Assembly: GCA_019633425.1 (NCBI GenBank)
Contig: WSUB01000136.1
Coordinates: 1 to 64,000, forward strand
Length of the DNA stretch: 64,000 bases
Reading direction: 5' to 3'
Source of the DNA: Tulasnella sp. 424
Taxonomy: Eukaryota; Basidiomycota; Agaricomycetes; Cantharellales; Tulasnellaceae
Part shown: positions 11,500 to 22,443 of the stretch, piece by piece
Layout: every line of letters begins with the position of its first letter
How positions within the stretch are numbered: position 1 is the first letter of the stretch
Program-made: the position numbers and the translations under genes
The notes under the pieces: model-generated
Database searches by the model: none
What the model was told of the DNA's origin: nothing
The model's input: the letters and a program-made list of their open reading frames with translations, nothing else

Positions 11500-14400
11500 T
11501 GTGTTCTCAGCGATCTCGGACAACGATAAGGTTCAGCCGCGTGAGTCAACGTTATCACCTCGCACAAACAAACGGTTGGCAAGATAAGACGACAAACCAC
11601 GCAAGCAACTCTACCCAGATCAACTTTGGACCGAATTCAGACTGTCCTTCGGTTCGCTTTGTTCTGGCTTCATATTTCCTTTCCTGGACAACCTGGACGT
11701 TCTGACCGAACACCCACGTACGGCCACCCTTTCCCGCACCTACGGTTACTCGAGTGCCGCATGTATACCAACAACTTTAACACACCGGCACTTCGTCCAC
11801 GACGCTTCTAAGCGACGGAAAGTACCTCTTTACCGAACATTATTTTGAACCCAAGCTGCTAGTCGAAACTTGGTTGGCAGCTTTCGACACTGTGATGCCT
11901 GGTTTACGCTCTCACATATGTACAGCCTTTCTCGGCACGACCTCATCGACGATTCCTCTCCATTCGCGAACTACTCCCATTCTACACCAGTCGCGTCATT
12001 CCTTACATGCCGCTTCTCGATGCCGTTCTCGGTCTGTGTCGGGACTCCTTTACGGTCCTCCAAACGGCTCGAATCTGTTGAATTGGTCGAAGGCCATAAA
12101 CATAGAACGCTTCCCTGATCCGCGAGGCCCACGTAACACCCCGAGCAAATCAAATCTACAAGCGAGCGAACAAACAATAATTATGGGTCTGCTTAGCCTG
12201 AGCCATGATTGCTCACTTGATGACACATCGGTTAGTCGTACTAAAGACGGCCTCGGAGAAATACACATTCCCGGGCTCCCTAGCTTCAAGTCCTTCGTTG
12301 TTTTTCGACGCGAAACTGTTCTTGAGCACCATCCGTTTCAAGTTTCAGTCATACGAAGCGGCTACGAGGCATGACAAGTTCGTTTCCAGGACTTGTAGCC
12401 TCATCCTCCTGCATATCTTAACTCTATTCACTTCCATGCCCAAGAAGAAAAGTAAAATAGTGCACGAGTAGATCCGTCCAAGGCCAAGGAGAAATCGAAA
12501 CATACACCATAGAGTACATGTACAGCGGCAGAGGCAAATGTGAGAGAGCAAAAATCCAGCAAAGTCAATCCGCCGATGCACGGGAGCACGCGAATCTGGG
12601 GACTGTAGAGATATTGAACCACATGCGGTAGCGGGATGAAAGTTGGATGACGATGGAAGTACAAGAAGCCCCAGAGAAATTCGGTAGGAAATAGGGAAAA
12701 AGAACCCATTCCGAGAGAGGGGAATTCGAAATGTCCACGCCAGTGAACATGAGTAAGAGATCATCAAGGAGAGAGGAGCGTCCTAAAAGGCGAGGAATAG
12801 CCAACCCATTGTGGACCCCTTCTTCACCCATTCGTCAACTTGGACATGGAAGCAGGAGGCTTGAGATCCCTTGCACGTCGCCGGGTGGACTTCTCTACAC
12901 CATCGACAGCACCCGCAGAATCGTCCCTCTCGTCCAACCGATCATCCGAGACCGGCGACGAGGCTTCAGGCTCTCCACGTTCTCCAGTTGGTTCCTCGGT
13001 GTACATCCCCATTTTGTACAATCGGCTCGGAAGCCATCTTCGTATGCACGCCCTTCGACTTGGATGATCCACTCCCGCTTCTCCTCTTAACAACTGTCGC
13101 TCGATCCAGAACGTTACTGCCCTTCAAACTATCTTTACGCTCCGTGAAAGACGATATCGCCGTGGAGACCTTCGTCCTAGCGTGCTGATCAACAGGCGAG
13201 TTAATGGTATCGACAGTGTTGTCTCAAACATGCCCCGACGAGAGAACTTCTTCAAAGGTCAATCATCCCGGCATGGTTCGTCGCGGGACTGCTCGACGTC
13301 AAACGACTCCACGCCATCCCGTTGGCGGCGGCAGAGCCCATCTGAACCACAGCAGCACCCAAGCGCGCCATCTGACTCGGTTCGACGTTGACCAGGACCC
13401 ATTCTGTGCCTTCCGAGATAGGGGCCTTAGCAGATTCCTACGACCAAGTCAGGACCGGAGCGAGCTTCTTCGCACCGACGGTTCTTCGGCTCTCTTGTCT
13501 TTGTCGAGCGGTGGTCGAAGCTGGGGAGGCTGGAGATGTGACCTCGTCCAGGGATACGGCTTTCACCGATGTGCCACTTTCTACGCGAGTCTGGGATATC
13601 AGGAAGACCCGTCCCAACTGATGTGGCAGTTTCCATCCTCGCTGCACCAGGTCGTCTGGGGAGGCGGAATAGGTACCGGTACCGCCGACGGAACTGGGTA
13701 CGTCGAAGGCGGGGAGGAGGTATGATAACCATACGGGATTTTCACTCCTCGGCCGTCCGCTGCTGTAACACTGAAGCGCGCACAGTTCCTCGGTGTGGCG
13801 TTCCCGAGCATTATGATCGTGCCGCGTGTGGGTGCCCGGTTTGCTGAGAATCCGTCGGACTAGCTAGGCCACTGTTCGTCGTTGCAGGAGCATTGCCTGA
13901 CCTTCTACTAACGCGATCTCCCTGAAGGCATCCGAAGACAATACCCTTCACCCGTTCCGAGTCTCTGCGGGCTTGGTGGCTCGGGGGCTGGTTTCCCCGC
14001 GGGACCCGTGCTGTAGATCACTGCGACCGGAACGGTTACAGGAGGCCCGGGTGGTAGAAGTGGAGATGCATCTTGCTTGTAGAGGTACTCCGATTCTGGA
14101 TACCCTCCTTTGGCCGGTTGTGGGTCGTAGACATGGCTAGATCCAAACGCGCACTTCCTTTCGGACAGCGGACCGGTGACTCCAAAAAGGTCGTTGACGC
14201 TCGATACTGACGAACCGCAGCTCCCTACGCTCGCAAGCCGGAGGGGACGCGGAGAGGTAGTAGGAGTTCTACGTGTCGTCGCGGCGGGAACCTGGACAAA
14301 CGCGGAGGCCGGAGGTGCGAGGTTTTCTGTGTCGGTTCATGTAGAGAAGATACGATTATCGTGGTTAAACTGTGGCGGAGGAGAAATTGGGCTGGGATCT

Positions 14401-16210
14401 TGAGGCGCACGAACGACGGGCTGCGGATGTTCCACGACGAGTCGGACCTGTCTCGACCCATTCGCTCGCCAGCTTGGGAGCACACCGCAGAATTAAGCAG
14501 TAATAGTATGCTCTGGGAAAGCTTGAGACCTGTGGCTGCTCGCGCTAGGTGAAGCTGGATGACGGAGTGTGCGGCGTATTCGGTTTCCCACTCCTCCAAG
14601 TTAAGTTCGGCGTGGCTCTTCGAGAATGGAGCGAGCAGTCTCTTGTTTAGGCTTACGGGCGTCCTCTCTCCCACCGACGCATGTGTTGCTTCATTAACCT
14701 CGCACGTTCCCCTGCCCTGGGACCAGAGTCCGAGTCGCCACCGACTACGACCGAGCATATGAGAATAGCTCTCGTTGTCGGTATTCCCGCGAAGGTAATC
14801 CTCGTCTGAAATCGATATTTTCCGGGGGGAGCTTGTTCTTGTTCAGTAGATGAATTGGGTACGATGATGGTCGTTGGACGCTGGTGGGTATGAGCCGGCG
14901 TCTTCATCGGGGCTCTCGTCGTCGGCCACCATCTCTTCGTTTCTCTGCACCGCTTGGTCGATTTCCACAAGTCTCTCCTCGTCGATGCATCAAAAGAGGA
15001 CTCCGAGGGAGTACGCTCTCGACATCGGGTGCGTTGGTATTGATGTGCAACTCATCGTCGAGATACGTCTGCATGAGTTGGGGGCGTTTGATGACGGTTC
15101 GGAATGTGGAGTCAATCCGGATGACCATGGGAGAAAGTTCCGACAGGAGTTGCGAGGGTGTTGGATCGGGGGCCGGTTGAGGATGGAGACTGCCGGGGAG
15201 GCGCTGGTACGAGGGTCGGGAGGATTAGACACGCGTACGAAGAAAGCGGAAGGGAAGACTCTCACCAAGCTCGGTTGGCGAGACGATGCTTGCCTAACGC
15301 GTCATAGGAGCGCTAGGAGCCGTTGGAGGTGTGTGTCGGATTCGGATCGTATGCAAGTCCATCTGCCCATCCGCCAGGTGCTGGTTGGAGTAGCCAAGTC
15401 GGTTGGATAATTTGGGACGCATGCCGAGCGTTTGAAGCGGTCCAAATTCAATTGAAGAGACTGGTAGCGGAATGGTCTTGGGGTTGAGGTGCTTGACCTT
15501 GGAATTGGCGGGATGGGTCGCGTCGGGGACGATGGAACAGACGACGTGGATGAGTGCACAATCAAGATCATTGAAACCCTTTAGGGTGCTGCGGGAGCAG
15601 CAAGCGGAGCTTTCATAGGCCTGGGTAATAAAGATGGCTCTATATGTACTGATGGATGAGAGGATGTGGGTCTGGGGTGGTCATGTAGTGGGGGAAATGA
15701 AAACGGTCCGAACTGAGATTAGTATTCAGTTGGACGCAGGTATGCCGAGAATAAAGAAACAAGCAAAGCGAGCTTGAGCGAGTCAACTTGGAAAAGAAAC
15801 CTTGGATTTGTTTGCGGGGTATTTGCGTCCATGGTCTGACTCGGGGTATGGTGGCCGATCTTGCGGAGGGAAGGAGAGAAATGGCATGCATGGACAACAA
15901 ACTGCCAAGTCAACTTTTGGCGTGCCAGGCGATTAGACGTCCGATGTGAAAGCGGGAACTCACCAACAAGACAATATCTGCATTGACGATGTCATGGTCA
16001 TGTGAATGATCCAGACAATGACGGAGGACAAGGACAGAGAGAGAGAATCTCGATTTGACCACAACAAACAGCCTTAAGGGCGTTAAGACCTGGCCCAGCT
16101 TAAGGCCGAGACCGTAGGTACAAACATACGTAAGCACGTAGGGGTGTTTTCGAAGCAAGAGGGATGAGACGTGAGGGGTCCGAGACGGAGGACAAGGACA
16201 GTTCAACGAG
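11500..16210 (-). other. Coding-like spacer of the duplicated unit, second copy
   Basis: Homologous to 4300-8460. Minus-strand segments recur: LDERDDSAGAVDGVEKSTRR in 13093-12824; the proline-rich part around 14100 (GYPESEYLYKQ); and the acidic part near 14950 (CIDEERLVEIDQAVQ, then EEMVADDESPDEDAG). That acidic frame is longer than in the unit 2 boundary copy, but an in-frame TGA interrupts it just before the CIDEERL segment. No intact gene could be assembled. Function unknown. Confidence 0.3.
12042..12377. other. Insertion of about 336 bp specific to unit 2 spacer
   Basis: Unit 1 reads straight from CTGTGTCG into TTTCGTTTCC (about 4760-4775). Unit 2 has some 336 bp between the same flanks. 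The inserted piece has no clear terminal inverted repeats or target duplication, and no convincing gene apart from a short plus ORF that ends inside it. It may be an insertion here or a deletion in unit 1; unit 3 does not reach this point. Confidence 0.6.
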
Positions 16211-19200
16211 GCACTGTCGGAAGCCTAACCGAACTTCGACGCTCCCCCGCGCCTTCAGGTGGTTACTGGTGCCGCTGAAGTGGCAAACAACCCTTCAATG
16301 GGACGAGACAAACCTCTCTGCCGAGCATCCCTTCGAAAAGATCCCTTTGTTACCGAGTTTGGGAAAATGCTGTGCCCTAAGCCAAGTGGCGGCACTTGAA
16401 GCTGATGTTGGAATTGAGCGATACAGAGAAGCTAGCGCCGTACAGATAACGTCAGCTTGATCCTTCAGGCTGTACCGTGACGTTCCTCGCGGACGGTTAC
16501 TCAAATAGGCTGGGTTAATCGTGCCCAAGAAAGTACAGAAAATACTTAGTATACGCGAAGAAAGCGAACTATAGTACGAGAGACCGTTTATTTCATCTAC
16601 AGCAGGCAGGGGTGGCTAACGGATAACAGAAAACGGACTACAGGCGCTTTGACTAATGAAACATAGTAAATAGAAGTTTTAGACTTCAAACATACAACCA
16701 ACTTTTACTCCAACGAAAACCAAAAGTTCAGTTTAATCTCGAATATATCCATTAACCTATCATGCGGCCTCTTCGGCGCGGAGATCAGCGGCCTTCTTCG
16801 CAGCCCAGGCTGCGTTTTGGGACTGTCCACCCTCTCGAAAGGCTTCAGAGGCTTCCGTGTAGCAGGATATCGCTTCACTACGGTGGCCCTGCTGATCGTG
16901 CGTTTCAGCAAGACCAAGCAGAGCGTGGGCTCTCCCTTCTTTATCGCCGATGTCGGTACAAATCTGCAGGGCTTCGGAGTAGAACGAAGCGGCATCGTCG
17001 TACTCCGCTCGAGATACATGGACCGACGCGAGGTACCGAAGGGTTTCGGCTCTTCCTGTTCTGTGGCCCATTTCGGTGTATATCTGGAGGGATTGGGAGT
17101 GGAACTTGATGGCCTCGCTGTACTCCCCTCGAAGTCGATGAACTTCACCAATACTTCTCAGAACGTTGGCTCTCCCTACGCTAAATCCCGCTTTCGTACG
17201 TATTTGGAGGGCTTCGGAGTACAATCTGATAGCCTCGTCGTACTCCTCTCGTGACCTATGGATATCTGCGAGGCCCAAAAGAGCGTTATCTCTCGCGCCA
17301 CGAGCGCCGATGTCGGTATAAATCTGCAGGGCCTCAGAGTACGACGCGGAGGCTTCGGTGTCCTCGCCTAGTTGTCTGTGCACCTCACCGAGACCCCATA
17401 GAGCAGACGCTCTCCAACCGTGATCGCCGATGTCGGTATAAAGCTGTAGAGTTTCGGAGTAGAAACCTGCGGCCTTGCTGTACTCGGATTGAAACCGATG
17501 CACTTCAGCAAGACCCCATAGAGCCTCAGCTTTTCGGCGGGTGTCCTTGGTGGTTGCGCAAATATCCAACGCCTTGGTGAAGCAGTCCAGTGCATGGACG
17601 AAGTCGCTCTGCAGTCTGTACATTTCTCCAAGTTGAAGGAGAAGCCCAGCATAGCGAGCCTGAGAAGTCTCTGGGTCTCCGGCTTGGGTACGTGCTGGAA
17701 CGATCATCGGCTGTATCGAGTGGATGTCGGGTCAGCCACACCGAAACATGAATGACACCGATCCGTTACTAGCGCCGCTCACTCACCATATAACGGAGTA
17801 ATTTCAGACAATCGGCTGCCGTCGGTCGCTTTTCAGGGCTGATGCTCCAACATCGGACCATGAGGGAGCAAAGCGCCTGAATTAACGACATGCGGGCATG
17901 GTCGGTGATGGACGGAAGGTTTCCCTGAAGGACCCGACTGACTACCGCGACGTCCCTTTTGACATCGTGAAATGGAATAGTGTTGGTCATCACCTATTCC
18001 AGCGCAAGTCTATGAGTATCGACGGCAATTGATTCTCGTGGTTCATCGTACCTCATAAGCGATCCAGCCCAGTGCCCAAATATCGCACGCAAGGGTCGGT
18101 GGGTCGTCCCTCAGCAGCTCAGGAGCGGCCCAGCGAAGGGTGAACTTGTCGCCGGTGAGGGTTATTGTGTTGGTGGAGAGAGAGTACTCTACTTGAAGCG
18201 TGATATGCCCCTCGTCCGTGCTCTGTTCAGGTCCTGGCTGCGGGTTTGGTTTCTTCGGTTCCTGGTCGGAGTCGTTGGTTCCTAGGCGGCGAGCGGAGCC
18301 GAAATCTGTAATTACAGCGGAATATTTTGAATCAACCAACACGTTGAGCTGCAGACATGCAGAATTAGCCAGATCACTAAGCGAATTTTCGAAGAGGCAC
18401 GCTACGGATTTAAGGTCGCCATGATATATGGGTGGGGTTTGGCCATGGAGGTACTCGACGCCTCTCGCCACGTCATCAATCTGAAATATGACTTCTTAGT
18501 TGAAGGTTACAAGGCAACGGGCCTGCTCGTACCAGCCAGATTCGCTCAGGGATTTCCCATTCTCCAGACGCAAGAAAGTCCCTCAAGTTCCCGTTTTCTT
18601 CCCATGGGAAAACCAACCATATCATACGCTTGGACGCATCTTCCACGAATCCTTCTAGCCTAACAACGTTGGGGTGCGAAAGCTCGACCACGAATTTCGA
18701 TTCTCTGAGTGCCAACTGAGAGAGAAGTTAGTATTTCGATCAGGCTCGACGATCGGGGGAGGAGTCTTACGCCCAAGACGCGTTCCAGATCCGCATCACG
18801 TTCTACCTTCAGCATCTTGACGGCCACAACCTGTTGGAGCAGGTGAGTCGGTCAACCATTAGCTCTTCTGGCAATGAGGAGGTTGTTGCCACACAACCTT
18901 TGGCTCAGAACTTTGACCACCGGGAGGCGAAGCTAGATGTGCCTGTGAAACCGTTGCGTATCCTCCATGAAACTTGTGGGCGTCTCCAGGGAATTCGATC
19001 AAGGATGGATCGAGTCGCCACTGGGCAAGGTTCTCGAGCTTGGCCCGCTACAAATACCAAACCCTGTCAGCGATTCGCTCCAACCACTCGTCGAGACCCG
19101 CACACAACGCACGAGCTTGGCGCTAAGCGGGAACTCATGATGGGGATCTTGACCTGACCCGGACGCCTGGGGGTCGGCCTCGTGGATTTCGTTTCCTTGC

Positions 19201-19600
19201 ATCAAACGATTGGAAGGGTGGAGTTGATTAAGTGTATGAGCTACGGTCAGGGAGGAGCTCGGTGGCGAGGGGGACCGCGAATCGACGGTTCGAAGAGGAT
19301 GCGATGGAAAGAGGGCAAGTATAAAAGGATATCGATATCCCATCCACCCTCATCGGGAAGAAGAATCACGAGGGTAATCGGACTCCTGCAGAGATCTAGA
19401 CCTTCTGATGGAATGTTCTCAGCGAGTTCGGACAACGATAAGGTTCGGCCGCGCGCGTCGACGTCTCGCACAAACAACCAGTGCGGTCGTAAGTTAAGTT
19501 GCACCACCACGCAAGCAACTCTATTCAGATCAACTTTGGGCAGGATTGAGATCGCGTCTTGGTCCGCTCCGTTCTGATTTCATATCTGCTTTATCGAAAT
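15127..19600. repeat. Tandem segmental duplication, unit 3 (partial)
   Basis: Third, right-hand copy. Homology runs through the kinase-TPR gene and its promoter region, then fades near 19.5-19.6 kb, before the TPR-MYND gene. The array therefore ends here. Confidence 0.85.
16760..19202 (-). CDS. TKL-type protein kinase fused to TPR array, copy C
   Basis: Model complement(join(16760..17710,17787..17993,18052..18348,18406..18480,18533..18715,18771..18830,18898..19047,19113..19202)), 670 aa with the exon lengths of copies A and B. Conserved kinase residues: VAVK lysine, HGDLKS, DFGSARR, AAPELL, DIWALGW. The TPR part has eight 40-residue units. The intron between the HGDLK exon and the DFG exon is 57 bp, in frame and stop-free, so retention would insert 19 residues between the catalytic loop and DFG. 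Copy C is the outermost unit of the array. Predicted function as for copy A; sequence changes cluster on TPR surface positions as far as can be judged by eye. Confidence 0.88.
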
Positions 19601-19950
19601 AAGGCTTCCAAATGTCTCTTCGAATTGCGCTTGGCTTCAACCGGGAGGAATCATAGGCTGTAAACACGTCTCCGACCACATTCCGTTTGTGCTGAGCCTG
19701 ATTTTTCTCCGCTTGGTGTCTAACTTAAGCTTTATACCAGTAAAAAAATGAGGAGCAATGATTTGGTGTCTAATAAGGGGGTTTAACTAGATAGTGACCC
19801 GCAGCTTGCGGCGCGCCGACAAAGCATGTTTGTTTGTGGCGTTCAACGCAAACGTTCGTCAGCGACATGCATTGTAACTTTATCCGCTGGCCGCTTGGTC
19901 TTTTCCAGAACGAACCCTAACCTCTTGCTAAACACTAATCTTAACATCTC
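19203..19950. other. Intergenic, array end and promoters
   Basis: Contains the copy C promoter with TATAAAAG at 19320-19327, then unique sequence up to the TPR-MYND gene. No ORF with recognisable coding character. Confidence 0.5.
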
Positions 19951-20624
19951 ATGAACTTCCACGCATATACTTCTGGGACCGGCGGTGGTGCCATCTTTCA
20001 AGCATCGATACTCAGTAATCAGGCGCTGGCTCGCCGCGATGGAGGGGATTACGCAGGTGCCGAGCAGCTATACAAACAGGTTCTTGAAATCAAGATTAAT
20101 GCCGGAGGGTCCAAGTCAGTCCATGCAGCTATCTCATACAATGCCCTGGGTGAAACTCAGCTGGAACTCGGGAAGCTCGAGCAAGCGGAGGAGAACTTAT
20201 CCCGAGCCGTAGAGATCCGGGAGAACGACGGCCAAGGTTCAGCGTTTGACGCTGCCGTGAGCAGAGAAAACCTGGCCCGGGTGTACGAGGTGAAAGGACT
20301 GTGGGATCAAGCGAGGCAGGTTCGGACCAAGAATTTCAGCCAGATGGTTTGCAGCCATTACAAAGTATGCCCAGAGTTACTTGTCGGCATTGTGTTGAGA
20401 AAATGCTAAGACGCGCTATCTTCAGTGTCCGGGGCAGATGTACAACTGGCAACAGCTGCGTCAATGCTCTAAGTGTAAAGCGGCTTATTACTGCAGCGAG
20501 AATTGCCAGGTTCGTCGTGATTTGGCGCTTCCTGCCACTGAACCCACTGAAGAGCAATAACCTCTAGCGTGCTGATTGGCGCCCTCGCCACAAGAAATAC
20601 TGCAAGGCGTTTGAAGATCAATAG
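19951..20624 (+). CDS. TPR-MYND zinc finger protein
   Basis: Model join(19951..20364,20426..20509,20568..20624), 184 aa. Residues 20-125 form about three TPR motifs (NALGETQLELGKLEQAEE, then SRENLARVYEVKGLWDQA). The C-terminus is a complete MYND finger: C134, C139, C152, C155, C161, C165, H174, C178, with the typical YYCSENCQ and ADW cores. MYND fingers bind proline-rich peptides. A small protein with TPR and MYND suggests an adaptor or scaffold, possibly in protein turnover or transcriptional regulation (inference). A frameshifted paralogue lies at 44732-45469 and a relic near 42.7 kb, so the family moves with the BTB cluster. Both introns are about 60 bp. Confidence 0.85.
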
Positions 20625-21079
20625 GTACCACCTGGTGGTGCAGAAGGTTGTGCGCTCCCGTCTAGACAATCATTCAACCTAGTGCGCCGCTCGCTCTCGT
20701 GCGCGTCTTGTTGCTATCACGGTGGAAAAAGATCGGAGGGCAATGTACATAGTGTGTATTGGAGCAACGTAATACCAGTAGTCTACATAGGAAATGACGA
20801 GTCGCCTAAGCAGCTCGGCGAAAATTTTACAACCAGCAATCATGCATAATGGAATCAAGCGATGACACGACCTGACTGCTTTCGGTTCATTGTTCCTTCA
20901 AAAGTTGTATTACTGGGCCGTAAAACCCCTGCAATTAGACGGATAAGAGTCCGGTCCTCCAAAGTGGCAGGACGCAGCGGCCAATAAGCCCCTCAATGAA
21001 GCGGGACGTTGGGAGGTCCGCCTATCGGAGAGTTAGCTTTTCTCTGCAGAGAGGTTTGTATTCCAAACTATCTTACTCA
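20625..21079. other. Intergenic
   Basis: Between the 3' ends of the TPR-MYND gene and the BTB gene on the other strand. No conserved coding signal seen. Confidence 0.5.
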
Positions 21080-22169
21080 CTATTCGCTATCCTCGTTTTC
21101 CTGCTGCTCATCCTCACCCGTAACGTTCAACTCGGGCGCAGCTCTTATGAGTCGAATGTACTCTGTTTCGGGTGCATGGGTCTTGATTACGTCATCAACA
21201 CATTGGTCGCATGCCGACTGTCTCATCGGCCAAGGGCCACCCCAGTTCATTTCTGAGGGTTGAGGTGGCGGATGGTGGCAGAATGAAGTCATCCTTCTGG
21301 ACATCACCCCCGACACTACTTTCTTCAATCCCTGTTCTCGGATGCGGCACAGTGCGGTGAAGGTCGGAATACCAAGTCGTTGTGCTTCTTCGGTCGTAAT
21401 CATCTCGGGTTTCATGCAGAGCGCTAGGTAAGCGGGCTCTATCCATTTCGGGACATTCGATCTGTTGGCCATTTCGATGAGGCGGACGGGGTCGTAGAAC
21501 TTTCGGTCATCAATGTGTTTAATGATGAAGTTGCGGATGTCGCGGAACGAGTACATCGTTGCGATATGCAAAGCGGCAGCCCAGCCGTCTTCATCAAGTT
21601 CTGGAGGACCGGCCCAAACCCTTTGGAAGGAGGGGGTGGGTCCTATAAGAAAACACGAGGACAAATAAACGGGAGACTCTCACCGAGCAGACAAAAGAGT
21701 CAAAAAGCTCTCCATTTCAGAAGCGGTCACTCCGTTAAGAATGATCGGATATTCTTCTGTACCTTCTCCGGGCTCCCCGATGTCCGCACTATCGAGCATT
21801 CCCCTGAAGTGGGAAGAGAGGCGAAGGGCATTCTCCGTGATGCTGAAAAGCTTGTTATCAATCTACACGTTTGTGGCGTCATTAGCGCTTTGCCACTGCG
21901 AACATGAAAAAGCTCCTAGCAGAACCTTGAAGAAAACAAGACGTTTGACATGAACCTCTGAGTACTGATTGGGCACTACTGTCACACTTGGTGCTGGGAG
22001 CTCTACAGCGCTTGAGGGTTGCGTTGCCGAGACCGGGGTGGCTACGCGGCAAAATCAAGTGGATATGTCAGTTGGACCTTCGTAGTACCGATATAAGAAT
22101 GGGCGCACGGGGTGCAATAGGATGGAATGGTGTCGGAACATGCAACGTCCACGGCGGGCCAGCCTGCAT
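21080..22169 (-). CDS. BTB/POZ domain protein with proline-rich N-terminus
   Basis: Model complement(join(21080..21620,21684..21862,21926..22041,22109..22169)), 298 aa. The 179-bp third exon is the BTB core (NALRLSSHFRGML, GEPGEGTEEYPIIL, SEMESFLTLLSAR). The last exon gives the helical back half (WAAALHIATMYSFRDIRNFI, DPVRLIEMANRSNVPKW). The N-terminus is proline/serine-rich and probably disordered. The tail is longer than in the other copies, with C-X2-C (SACDQCVDD) but no CC motif. The start is uncertain: an in-frame ATG at 22268 would add 33 residues. BTB proteins dimerise and often recruit substrates to cullin-3 ligases (family knowledge). It is transcribed divergently from TRS65, with about 270 bp between starts. 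Confidence 0.75.
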
Positions 22170-22443
22170 CCCGGTGTAATTTCTGGTGGTGGTGTTTGAG
22201 GGGACATCAGGGGCTGTTTGTTCGAGCTTTATTCTGCCATGAACTGACCAAATCTCAATCACCTGCATGTCGTCTGCGTGGCAGATCGCAGGCTCTAAAG
22301 TTGTTAGCTAGGACCACCATTTCTAGTTGATTCCAATCTACTCAAACCTTAATTGGGCTCCATACAAACCGGTTCGCGCCGAGGCACCCTAGGGACCTTC
22401 ATTCCGGCTCGCGACAACGCAGTTAACCAAGACACCTATACCC

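Larger units (their letters stand above)
7501..15126. repeat. Tandem segmental duplication, unit 2
   Basis: Second copy of the unit. Relative to units 1 and 3 it lacks about 245 bp downstream of the kinase-TPR gene. Relative to unit 1 it carries about 340 bp extra at 12042-12377. Gene order and strand match unit 1. Confidence 0.9.

Noticed and set aside
21926..22268. Longer open frame upstream of the BTB gene at 21080 as a single exon
   Set aside because: The frame contains a TGA near 22052; an intron 22042-22108 gives a consistent model.
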